DNA from: JBBQVO01 sp038211505
GTDB lineage: Bacteria > Chloroflexota > Dehalococcoidia > DSTF01 > JACRBR01
Assembly: GCA_038211505.1 (NCBI GenBank)
Contig: JBBQVO010000053.1
Span: 1 to 17,808 of the forward strand
Length of the DNA: 17,808 nucleotides
Reading direction: 5' to 3'
A program made the position numbers and the translations under genes. Below, one piece after another: positions 1-6,343 of this stretch; the first letter of the stretch is position 1, and the number at the start of each line of letters is the position of its first letter. The notes beneath the pieces were generated by a model that was given only the letters and a program-made list of their open reading frames with translations, had not been told where the DNA came from and ran no database searches.

Positions 1-561
1 CACGGCATGCCGGGAAGCGGCAAGAGCACGATCGCTCGTGCGCTCGGAGCCGCGCTGCCCGCGATCGTCATCGACAAGGACGTGATCAAGGCGGCGCTGC
101 TGCGCTCCGGCATCGCCGAATGGCAGGCTGCCAGTGGCGCATACGAAGCGTACTCCGAGCTCGCGCGCCACATCGTTGAGCAGCGCCAGTCCGTGATCCT
201 CGACAACCCCGTCTTCTGGCCGCGCGTCGAGCAGCGCTGGCTCGAAGTCTCGAACGCCGTTGGCTCGCCGCCGATCCTGATCGAGTGCGTCTGCGACGAT
301 CGCGATGAACTCGCCCGCCGCCTCGCGACGCGCGACGCGCTCGAATCCCAGCCGCGCGAGCCTGTCAATCTGACGATGTTTCCGGGCGCCGCGGAAACCG
401 CGTTCCAACCGCGCATCACGCTCGACACCACGCGCCCAATCGAGAGCATCGTAGACGACGCGCTCGCGTTCATCATCAAGCGCACGCGCGCGATCGAACG
501 CCCTACGATCCCTGGCCAACCGAAGGTGCCTGTGGTACGACCAACCCCCACGCAGCCATGA
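1..561 (+). CDS. P-loop (AAA_33-type) small-molecule kinase, 5' truncated by window edge
   Basis: The frame is open from base 1 and its start lies outside the window. The first visible codons are His-Gly followed by MPGSGKST, so the ATG at position 7 is inside the Walker A loop (G-M-P-G-S-G-K-S) and cannot be the true start. After it come a DKD-containing segment (IVIDKDVIKAAL), typical of zeta-toxin/chloramphenicol-phosphotransferase-like kinases, and a hydrophobic strand ending in Asp (SVILDNPVFWP) that suits Walker B. Known for the family: ATP-dependent phosphorylation of small molecules, nucleotides or tRNA ends, with substrates that cannot be read from sequence. The C-terminal 25 residues are Pro-rich. 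The stop overlaps the trpF start by 4 bases (ATGA), so the genes are probably translationally coupled, although no link to tryptophan synthesis is evident. A toxin role is possible but nothing resembling an antitoxin is visible. Confidence 0.8.
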   Translation, partial: HGMPGSGKSTIARALGAALPAIVIDKDVIKAALLRSGIAEWQAASGAYEAYSELARHIVEQRQSVILDNPVFWPRVEQRWLEVSNAVGSPPILIECVCDDRDELARRLATRDALESQPREPVNLTMFPGAAETAFQPRITLDTTRPIESIVDDALAFIIKRTRAIERPTIPGQPKVPVVRPTPTQP

Positions 562-2081
562 CCAGAGTCAAGATCTGCGGCTGCATGCGCGTCGCCGACG
601 CTGTCGCCGCCGCCGAGGCCGGCGCCGACTTTATCGGCATCGTCTTCGCCGACTCGCGCCGTCGCGTTTCGCGCGAGGAGGCGCGCGACATCGTGCGCGC
701 GCTCGGCACGCCGCTGCGCGAGATCGAGCAGGACGATCCGCCGCCAACGCATCCGGGCACGTACGAGAGCATCGAAGCGTGGTTCGCGCACGGCGCTGAG
801 GCGCTCGACCGGCTGCTGGCGCGCAAACGCCCGCTCGTCGTCGGCGTCTTCGAGGATCAGGACATCGAAGACATCAACGAGATCGCCGAAGAAACGGGCA
901 TCGACCTGATCCAGCTCAGCGGCGGCGAGCCCTGGAGCGATGCGCTACTCGCGACGCGCCAGGCGATCAAGGTGCTGCGCGAGCGCCCCGGCATGACGCT
1001 CGACGATGTCATGTCGTACATCGAACCGAACAGCGCCATCGCCTTCATGCTCGATCCCAGCCGCGGCAGCGGCGCCACCGGCGACTGGTCGCTCGCCCAC
1101 GCGGTCTCGATGCGCCTCCCCCTCTGGCTCGCCGGCGGCCTCACCCCCGAAAACGTCGCTGAAGTAATCGATCGCGTCGAGCCGTGGGGCGTCGACGTGT
1201 CATCGGGTGTCGAGACGGACGGCGCGAAAGACGCGGCGAAGATCGCGGCGTTTGTGGCGGCGGTGAAGAAGATCGATTCCACGCGCAACCCAGCCGCGAG
1301 TCACCGGAGCGCGCTGCGGCGATCGAACGACGAATCACCGATCAGAGGTCGTAGGGACGCAGCTTTAGCTCCGTCCGGTGCCGCAACCGAGCCAACGCCT
1401 CGGAGTCGCCCCGACCAGCAGCGCCCGCACGCCGGTAAGGCGATAGAACCAACATCCCGAGGTCGTAGGGACGCGGCTTTAGCTCCGTCCGTCGTTGAAG
1501 AGCGACCGCCGCAACGTTCACGGCCGCGACTCGCCGACTTCGACTACGTCGGCCGTTTCGCGTACCACCTCGAGATAAACACGAACCATCGCCGACGAGC
1601 GCTCACCGGCGCCATCGCCGAGTTCGTCATTGCGGATCTGGTTCGCGCCGCCGAAGCGACTTCATTCGAGCTGCTCGCCTACACCGTCATGCCGGATCAC
1701 GTCCACATCCTCGCTCTTGGATCAGAAGACGCGTCCAACGCGCTCACGTTCATCCAACGATTCAAGCAGCTCACGGGCTTCCAATTCGCGAAGACCCATC
1801 CGAAGCCGTTCTGGCAAGAGAGCTTCTTCGATCATGCGCTACGCTTGGAGGAAGATCTGCTTCCAATCGCGCGATACATTTTCGGCAACCCGGTTGAAGC
1901 GGGTTTGATTTCGCCGGACGACGTGTGGGAGTATCAAGGGGGCTCGTTGCTGGCTGTTGCGGATTGTCGTGAAGCGGCAGCGGACGGAGCTAAAGCTGCG
2001 TCCCTACGTCCCCCGGTCGGGGATGCGCGGGCCGTCGATGAACTCGCGTCTCAATTCGGCGAACACGAGGCAACATCATGA
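558..2081 (+). CDS. trpF: TrpF (phosphoribosylanthranilate isomerase) fused in frame to a REP-associated tyrosine transposase domain
   Basis: The product has 507 residues; TrpF alone is usually about 200-220. Residues 1-243 are TrpF, converting phosphoribosylanthranilate to CdRP. They show the VKICG start with the catalytic Cys at 7, an extra segment of about 38 residues around 50-88, the DPSRGSGATGDW phosphate/catalytic loop, LAGGLTPENV and GVDVSSGVE. Residues 244-326 are a low-complexity linker encoded partly by two hairpin repeats (RGRRDAALAPS at 263-273 and again at about 301-311). Residues 327-463 are a Y1_Tnp/RAYT domain: YHLEINTNHRRR, MPDHVHI with the metal-binding HxH at 381/383, FWQESFFDH, and IARYIFGNPVEAGL with the candidate nucleophile Tyr440. 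From codon 236 to Met378 there is no ATG, GTG or TTG, so the transposase part has no start of its own. The stop overlaps trpB by ATGA. TrpF assignment is firm and RAYT assignment is firm. Whether the mature protein is used whole is inference. Confidence 0.9.
   Translation: MTRVKICGCMRVADAVAAAEAGADFIGIVFADSRRRVSREEARDIVRALGTPLREIEQDDPPPTHPGTYESIEAWFAHGAEALDRLLARKRPLVVGVFEDQDIEDINEIAEETGIDLIQLSGGEPWSDALLATRQAIKVLRERPGMTLDDVMSYIEPNSAIAFMLDPSRGSGATGDWSLAHAVSMRLPLWLAGGLTPENVAEVIDRVEPWGVDVSSGVETDGAKDAAKIAAFVAAVKKIDSTRNPAASHRSALRRSNDESPIRGRRDAALAPSGAATEPTPRSRPDQQRPHAGKAIEPTSRGRRDAALAPSVVEERPPQRSRPRLADFDYVGRFAYHLEINTNHRRRALTGAIAEFVIADLVRAAEATSFELLAYTVMPDHVHILALGSEDASNALTFIQRFKQLTGFQFAKTHPKPFWQESFFDHALRLEEDLLPIARYIFGNPVEAGLISPDDVWEYQGGSLLAVADCREAAADGAKAASLRPPVGDARAVDELASQFGEHEATS
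1345..1377 (+). repeat. REP-like hairpin, copy 1 (direct)
   Basis: This 33-base repeat has the core GGGACGCAGCTTTAGCTCCG. It is identical to copy 2 except for one base (A here, G there). Read on the other strand it folds as GGACG-g-AGCT-aa-AGCT-g-CGTCC, a stem of 5+4 pairs with one G/G mismatch and a two-base loop. It is translated in frame as RGRRDAALAPS. Confidence 0.85.
1459..1491 (+). repeat. REP-like hairpin, copy 2 (direct)
   Basis: Thirty-two of 33 bases match copy 1, and the copy starts 114 bases after it. The spacing is a multiple of three, so it encodes the same peptide RGRRDAALAPS. Confidence 0.85.
1981..2008 (-). repeat. REP-like hairpin, copy 3 (inverted)
   Basis: This is an exact reverse complement of bases 1350-1377 over 28 positions, including the variant base that separates copy 1 from copy 2. 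It lies after the transposase domain and 70 bases before trpB. It is read in frame as ADGAKAASLRP. Confidence 0.85.
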
Positions 2082-3286
2082 CCACTACCTTCAGCACGCA
2101 CCTCCCTGACGCGCTTGGGCACTTTGGGCCGTACGGCGGGCGCTTTGTGCCGGAGACGCTGATGGTGGCGCTTAACGAGCTGACCGTGGCGTTCGAGGAG
2201 TCGCTGCACGACGAGACGTTCCAGATCGAGCTGGGCGATCTGCTGCGCAACTACGTCGGCCGGCCGACGGCGTTGTACTTCGCGGAGCATCTGACGAAGC
2301 GGCTTGGCGGCGCGAAGATCTACATCAAGCGCGAGGATCTCGCCCACACGGGCGCGCACAAGATCAACAACGCGATCGCCCAGGGGCTGCTGGCGAAACG
2401 CATGGGCAAGACGAAGATCTTCGCCGAGACGGGGGCCGGCCAGCACGGCGTCGCCACCGCCACTGTCTGCGCGATGCTCGGCATGGAGTGCACCGTCTTC
2501 ATGGGCGCCGAGGACGTGCGTCGGCAGTCGCTCAACGTCTTCCGCATGAAGCTGCTCGGCGCGCGCGTCGAGGTCGTCGAGAGCGGATCGCGCACGCTGA
2601 AGGACGCGATGAACGAAGCGATCCGCGGCTGGGTGACGCACGTCCGCGACACCTACTACCTGATCGGCAGCGCCGCCGGCCCGCACCCGTACCCGTGGCT
2701 CGTGCGCGAATTCCAGTCCGTGATCGGCCGCGAAGCGCGCGCGCAGATCCTCGCGGCGACGGGTCGATTGCCGGACTACGCAATCGCCTGCGTCGGCGGC
2801 GGCAGCAACGCTATCGGGCTGTTTCATCCGTTCGTCGAGGATGCCGGCGTGCGATTCATCGGCGTCGAAGCGGCGGGTGACGGCATCGACACTGATCGCC
2901 ACGCGGCGACGCTCTCGAAGGGCAGCCCGGGCGTCCTGCACGGGTCGAAGTCGTACCTGCTGCAGGACGAATTCGGACAGGTGCAGGAGGCGCACAGCAT
3001 CAGCGCCGGTCTCGACTATCCGGGCGTCGGCCCCGAGCACAGCTTCTACAAGGACACCGGCCGCGCCGAGTACGTCGCCATCACCGACACGGAGGCGCTC
3101 GAGGGCTTCCGGCTGCTGAGCGAGACCGAAGGCATCATCCCCGCGCTCGAGCCGTCGCACGCGATCGCCTACGTCGCCAAGTTCGCGCCGACGCTGCCGA
3201 AAGACAAGATCATCCTCCTCGGCCTCTCCGGCCGCGGCGACAAAGACATCAACACCGTCATCGCGGCACTTGGTGTGGATGTGTAG
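2078..3286 (+). CDS. trpB: Tryptophan synthase beta subunit
   Basis: The product has 402 residues, a normal length for TrpB1. It catalyses the PLP-dependent condensation of indole with serine to give tryptophan, normally in an alpha2beta2 complex with TrpA in the cytoplasm. Visible marks are the N-terminal FGPYGGRFVPE, the PLP Schiff-base Lys95 in HTGAHKINNA, catalytic Glu117 in AETGAGQHG, the phosphate-binding GGGSN at 240-244 and the C-terminal LSGRGDKD. The ATG shares ATGA with the stop of the TrpF-RAYT gene, so translation is probably coupled to a gene that carries a transposase insertion. The usual downstream partner trpA is absent here and must lie elsewhere if present. No frameshift or missing catalytic residue is seen. 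Confidence 0.97.
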   Translation: MTTTFSTHLPDALGHFGPYGGRFVPETLMVALNELTVAFEESLHDETFQIELGDLLRNYVGRPTALYFAEHLTKRLGGAKIYIKREDLAHTGAHKINNAIAQGLLAKRMGKTKIFAETGAGQHGVATATVCAMLGMECTVFMGAEDVRRQSLNVFRMKLLGARVEVVESGSRTLKDAMNEAIRGWVTHVRDTYYLIGSAAGPHPYPWLVREFQSVIGREARAQILAATGRLPDYAIACVGGGSNAIGLFHPFVEDAGVRFIGVEAAGDGIDTDRHAATLSKGSPGVLHGSKSYLLQDEFGQVQEAHSISAGLDYPGVGPEHSFYKDTGRAEYVAITDTEALEGFRLLSETEGIIPALEPSHAIAYVAKFAPTLPKDKIILLGLSGRGDKDINTVIAALGVDV

Positions 3287-3304
3287 GGTGGCCGTAGGCC
3301 GCCC
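3286..3304 (+). terminator. Hairpin directly after trpB stop, possible terminator
   Basis: GGGTGGCC, loop GTA, GGCCGCCC form an 8-pair stem with one G-U wobble. The stem begins on the last base of the trpB stop codon. No T-run follows, so it may only stabilise the mRNA end or be another REP-like palindrome. Confidence 0.35.
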
Positions 3305-3342
3305 GACGTGTTCGCGCGATCGCTGTCGGCGATGATGGCGGT

Positions 3343-3988
3343 ATGAAACGATCGCTCGCCACGCTCGCCGTCGTTTGCGCCATCGCCACCGTGGCGATCT
3401 CATGCGGATCCTCGAAGCCGGCTACGCCTTCGCCGACGGCAAGAGCAGCGACCGCAGCCGCGACGAGCACCCCCGTTTCGACCGCGACTGTGGCACACCG
3501 GATCGCGACCGAACCGTCTGCGGCACCCACGCAATCTGGAGAGTCTGCAGTCTGCCCAGCGTCGACGAAACACTCATTTCGGCTCAACGATAGCCTCTGC
3601 TGGACGATCCGCAATGTCGGCGGAAACGGGGGCACGGTCGTGTCGAAACAGCTGTTAAAGTCCGTCGATGGTGGTAGAACCTGCGCAGAACGGCTTCACG
3701 AGCGGCCTGACGCAACCGATCCAGGATTTTGGAGAGCTCCCGAGCCCGGCCGTCACGGCGCTGGTATTCCTGACCGAGGACGATGGCTGGATGGGAACGA
3801 GCGAACCGGGCAGCACCCTGTTCCGTACCAAAGATTCCGGACGTACCTGGACATCGGCGTCGCTGGACGATCACTCGAGTGTCGTGGCGATTGACTGCGC
3901 CGACGTGGCACGATGCGTCGTAGAGACCGCCAAAGGGCGATGGTCCACCGCCGATGGCGGCGACACGTGGCAACAGCAAACGCCGTGA
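3343..3988 (+). pseudogene. Ycf48/BNR-repeat lipoprotein A, split by one frameshift
   Basis: The reading starts at ATG 3343 with a signal peptide and a candidate lipobox Cys at residue 21 (VAISC). A Ser/Thr/Ala/Pro-rich linker follows. The protein then breaks inside a BNR motif at SVDGGRTC. Dropping one base near 3684 gives SVDGGRTWQNGFTSG and continues in the second frame through EDDGWMGTSEPG, a second motif (TKDSGRTW) and a third (TADGGDTW) to the stop at 3986-3988. The family (Ycf48-like/BNR beta-propellers) forms extracytoplasmic propeller blades, and its function here is unknown. The last bases, GTGA, overlap the start of a paralogue. It could be a true pseudogene or an assembly indel. 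Nearby trpB and murI are intact, which favours decay. Confidence 0.65.
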
Positions 3989-4695
3989 ATGCTACCGTCC
4001 GCCGCCACGTAAGAACGACCATCGGCGCGCTCATCGTTAGTGCAATGACAGCGGCGGCGTGCGTGGGCGGCAGCGCAACGAACGTGCCGACGCCCCGGCT
4101 GTTCACGACGGAGGCGACAGCTACGAGCGCCGCCAAAGCGACAGCGCGAGTGTCGTCGACGGTCACCGCTCCGACGATCGAGGTGCCGGCGTCCGCTGTG
4201 TTGCAACGAGCGTCGCTCAACCCTTGCAGCCTATTCATGCCGCCCGGCAGTCGTAGGACTGGCCCGGGATCACGCTCGATGGGTCGACGAAGTGGCAGAT
4301 CTGCCATGGCGACGGAGCCGCAATGATGGTTCCGAAGTTTCTCTTTCGCTCCGACGATGGCGGCGCGAGCTGGATACTCATCAGCGCGACAAGGCTCCGT
4401 CTCGACCCGCCTTTCGCGGACGTAGGAGACATATCGATTGGCGGTGGTGTGGAAGCGCTGGTGTTTCAGACCAAGGAGAAGGGCTGGATGGGGCTCGGTG
4501 GCCCCGGCCAAAATTTCTTCCGTTCGGACGATGGCGGCAGGAATTGGACGGCCGTCACGGGTCCGCCCTCAGGTCTGGCCATCAGCTCGATTATGTTCAC
4601 GGACCCCTTGCACGGCACACTCACCACTCACCACGCGCGTACGTCCGTGGACGACATCCGACGGCGGCGAAACGTGGATTGAGTCGCAGCCCTAG
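3985..4695 (+). pseudogene. Ycf48/BNR-repeat lipoprotein B, paralogue of the preceding gene, two frameshifts
   Basis: It starts at GTG 3985, overlapping the previous stop (GTGA), and encodes a signal peptide with lipobox TAAAC plus a Thr/Ala/Pro linker. The first frame runs to about 4256. The protein then resumes one base back as WPGITLDGSTKWQICHGDG, which needs one missing base near 4252-4256, and carries the BNR motifs SDDGGASW and SDDGGRNW plus EKGWMGLGGPG. Near 4625-4650 a second shift is needed to reach the final motif TSDGGETWIESQP and the stop TAG at 4693-4695. The matching ends of A and B (DGGDTWQQQTP, DGGETWIESQP) show they are duplicates. Three indels across two adjacent genes suggest a decaying pair, and read error is the alternative. 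Confidence 0.6.
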
Positions 4696-4704
4696 CAGCG
4701 AAGG

Positions 4705-5049
4705 CTACGCGGGGACAACCATCGAGCGGCCGCAGGCGATGCAGAATTTTGCGTCGGCGACGTTCTGGCCGCCGCATTCGGTGCAGAAGCGGAGTTTTTC
4801 GGGCGATGCGCCCATCACCATCGGCGCGGACGGCGTGCTCGTGACGACAACGCCGGCGGCCGGCGTTGCAGACGTGGTTGAGGCGAGGGTGCTCGGCGTC
4901 GGATCATCGGCGTCGTCGCGCGTCGCCTTGCGGAACTCGCGGATGCCTTTGCCGAGCGAGCTGCCGAGATCGGCGGCTTTGCCGGGTCCGAAGAGCAGCA
5001 AGATAATGACGGCGACGATGATCAGTTCCGGGACGCCGATATCCGGCAT
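4705..5049 (-). CDS. tatA: TatA-family twin-arginine translocase subunit with C-terminal zinc ribbon
   Basis: The product has 114 residues. The ATG at 5049 was chosen because AAGGAG lies about 10 bases upstream and the protein then begins MPDIGVPELI, the normal TatA N-terminus. Residues 8-21 are the short membrane helix, FGPGK at 20-24 is the hinge, and residues 25-45 form the amphipathic helix (SLGKGIREFRKA). After a Ser/Thr/Pro linker (46-80) comes a four-Cys zinc ribbon, C89-x2-C92 and C103-x2-C106 (FCTECGG, FCIACGR). TatA oligomers form the pore for export of folded proteins. The ribbon is not part of a standard TatA and would lie in the cytoplasm. The gene converges with the lipoprotein pair, leaving only 9 bases between stops. 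No tatC is visible. Confidence 0.9.
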   Translation of the reverse strand: MPDIGVPELIIVAVIILLLFGPGKAADLGSSLGKGIREFRKATRDDADDPTPSTLASTTSATPAAGVVVTSTPSAPMVMGASPEKLRFCTECGGQNVADAKFCIACGRSMVVPA

Positions 5050-5079
5050 GAGCGACGTTCTCCTTTTCGGTGCTGATCC

Positions 5080-5108
5080 AGCATAGCGCGTCCGCCCTCG
5101 TGAGGGCG
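5080..5108 (-). promoter_or_regulatory. Possible tatA promoter with palindromic site
   Basis: On the minus strand a -10-like TATGCT (5085-5080) sits about 30 bases before the tatA start. Where a -35 box would be expected there is instead a perfect palindrome, CGCCCTC-GT-GAGGGCG (5093-5108), which could bind a regulator. This rests on spacing and symmetry only. Confidence 0.3.
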
Positions 5109-5250
5109 TGACGATTGACAGAATCACACGCCGAGGGTTGTGAGTTCCTCGCCGGCGGAGGCTCACCGCGGTGGCAGTCGCAGACTCGCGCATCGTTGGC
5201 CGATCATCGGCAGAGCACGGCGCCGCGAGACCGGTGGATCTGTTTGGCCT

Positions 5251-5375
5251 GTCATTCTGAGCGAAGCGAAGAATCTATCCGAATACAAGACTGAGGGAAC
5301 ACGCGGATCCTACTGTGGCCGCAGTACTGCATACGTTGTGACATCGGAGAGATTCTTCACTGCGTTCAGAATGAC
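5251..5375. repeat. Paired inverted-repeat element, family 1 copy A
   Basis: The left arm, 5251-5276, starts GTCATTCTGAGCGAAGCGAA. The right arm, 5350-5375, is its reverse complement with 3 mismatches in 26. The interior includes a 21-base stretch (5338-5358) shared exactly with the copy at 7229-7366. It is non-coding and resembles a small BIME/MITE-like element. It ends directly before the murI upstream region and may influence transcription there. Confidence 0.75.
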
Positions 5376-5456
5376 ATGGGTGGGGGAGTCGCCTCTCTAG
5401 TGACGCCATCGATTCTCGTCCCGCGGCATCCGTCGATGCTACCCTTAAGCCCAGAC

Positions 5457-6263
5457 ATGTACAGCCCGCCCCACGCCCCACAACCCACAATCCACGACCC
5501 GATCGCCGTCTTCGACTCCGGCGTCGGCGGTCTCGCCGTCCTCGCTGAGATGCGGCGACTGCTGTCGGGCGAGGATGTCGTGTACTACGCGGACACGGCG
5601 TGGTTCCCGTACGGCCCGCGGCCGGCGGCGGAGATTCGCGATCGGTGCGACGTCATCGCTCGCGAGCTGATCGCGCTCGGGGCGAAGCTGATCGTCGTCG
5701 CCTGCAACACCGCCACGAGCGCCGCGATCACGCATCTGCGCGAGACATTCGATGTGCCGTTCGTCGGCATGGAGCCGGCGCTGAAGCCGGCGGCGGAGCA
5801 GACGCGCACTGGAAAGATCGCCCTGCTCGTGACGCCCGGCACCGCGCGCGGCGAGAAGCTAGCGTTGCTGATCGACCGTCACGGCGCCGCTGTCGACGTG
5901 CGCGTGATCGAAGCGCCCGGGCTCGCCGATCGCGTCGAATCCAGCGACATCGACAGCGCCGGGACGGCCGCGCTCCTCCGCCAGTATCTCGCGCCGCTTC
6001 GCGGATCCGGCGTCGACGTGTTGGCGCTGGGCTGCACGCACTACGCGTTCTTGCGTCCGCAGATCGAGCGCGAAGTCGGCGACGAGATCGCCGTCATCGA
6101 GCCGTCGGCCGCGGTCGCCCGCCAGGTCGCGCGCGTGCTCGACGAACATGCACTGCGAAGCGATCGTCGCGACGGCGGCACCGTGCGATATATTTGCAGC
6201 GGCGACGAACCCGCATTCGCCCGCGTGCGCGACCTTCTCGTATTGCCGGGTGTGCCACCATAG
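5457..6263 (+). CDS. murI: Glutamate racemase
   Basis: The product has 268 residues from ATG 5457. The frame is open back to 5376, but the residues before Met5457 run into the repeat and do not resemble the family. It interconverts L- and D-glutamate for peptidoglycan. Marks are IAVFDSGVGGLAVL (Asp20/Ser21), the FPYG motif, the first catalytic Cys83 in VACNTATSAA and the second, Cys193, in LGCTHYAFL. The N-terminal leader of about 13 residues before the first strand is a little long, and no Shine-Dalgarno sequence is seen. A TACCCT box ends 11 bases before the ATG, so a very short leader is possible. pyrF follows after about 80 bases on the same strand. Confidence 0.95.
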   Translation: MYSPPHAPQPTIHDPIAVFDSGVGGLAVLAEMRRLLSGEDVVYYADTAWFPYGPRPAAEIRDRCDVIARELIALGAKLIVVACNTATSAAITHLRETFDVPFVGMEPALKPAAEQTRTGKIALLVTPGTARGEKLALLIDRHGAAVDVRVIEAPGLADRVESSDIDSAGTAALLRQYLAPLRGSGVDVLALGCTHYAFLRPQIEREVGDEIAVIEPSAAVARQVARVLDEHALRSDRRDGGTVRYICSGDEPAFARVRDLLVLPGVPP

Positions 6264-6343
6264 GGGCCGACCCCATCGTGGTCGCCGGTGTCTGGCCGTC
6301 ACCGGATCGTCGTTAGGTATGGCACACATGGAAGGAACCGACC

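Larger units (their letters stand above)
1345..2008 (+). mobile_element. REP/RAYT element inserted at the 3' end of trpF
   Basis: The segment runs from the first to the third copy of the hairpin repeat and contains the complete HUH/Y1 domain. Copies 1 and 2 lie upstream in direct orientation. Copy 3 lies downstream and inverted, matching copy 1 exactly over 28 bases. RAYT genes flanked by REP palindromes are a known arrangement in which the Tyr transposase recognises and processes the hairpins. Here the reading frame passes through all three repeats without a stop. No target-site duplication is visible, as expected for HUH enzymes. The outer boundaries are inferred from the repeats only. Confidence 0.75.
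5050..5456. other. Intergenic region between divergent tatA and murI
   Basis: These 407 bases hold the tatA leader and palindrome (5080-5108) and the paired inverted repeat at 5251-5375. I see no convincing coding frame or RNA gene in the rest. Confidence 0.6.

Noticed and set aside
1..561. Zeta-toxin of a toxin-antitoxin pair
   Set aside because: The P-loop and DKD pattern fit many small kinases, no antitoxin is visible and the upstream gene is outside the window, so only a general kinase call is justified.
1630..1908. Separate small gene within the RAYT region in another frame
   Set aside because: Its translation is Ser/Arg-rich and featureless, while the overlapping frame has the complete HUH/Y1 motifs.
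4292..5086. Open frame of 264 codons crossing lipoprotein B and antisense to tatA
   Set aside because: It has no coherent domain. It exists because the true gene B is frameshifted and tatA lies opposite.
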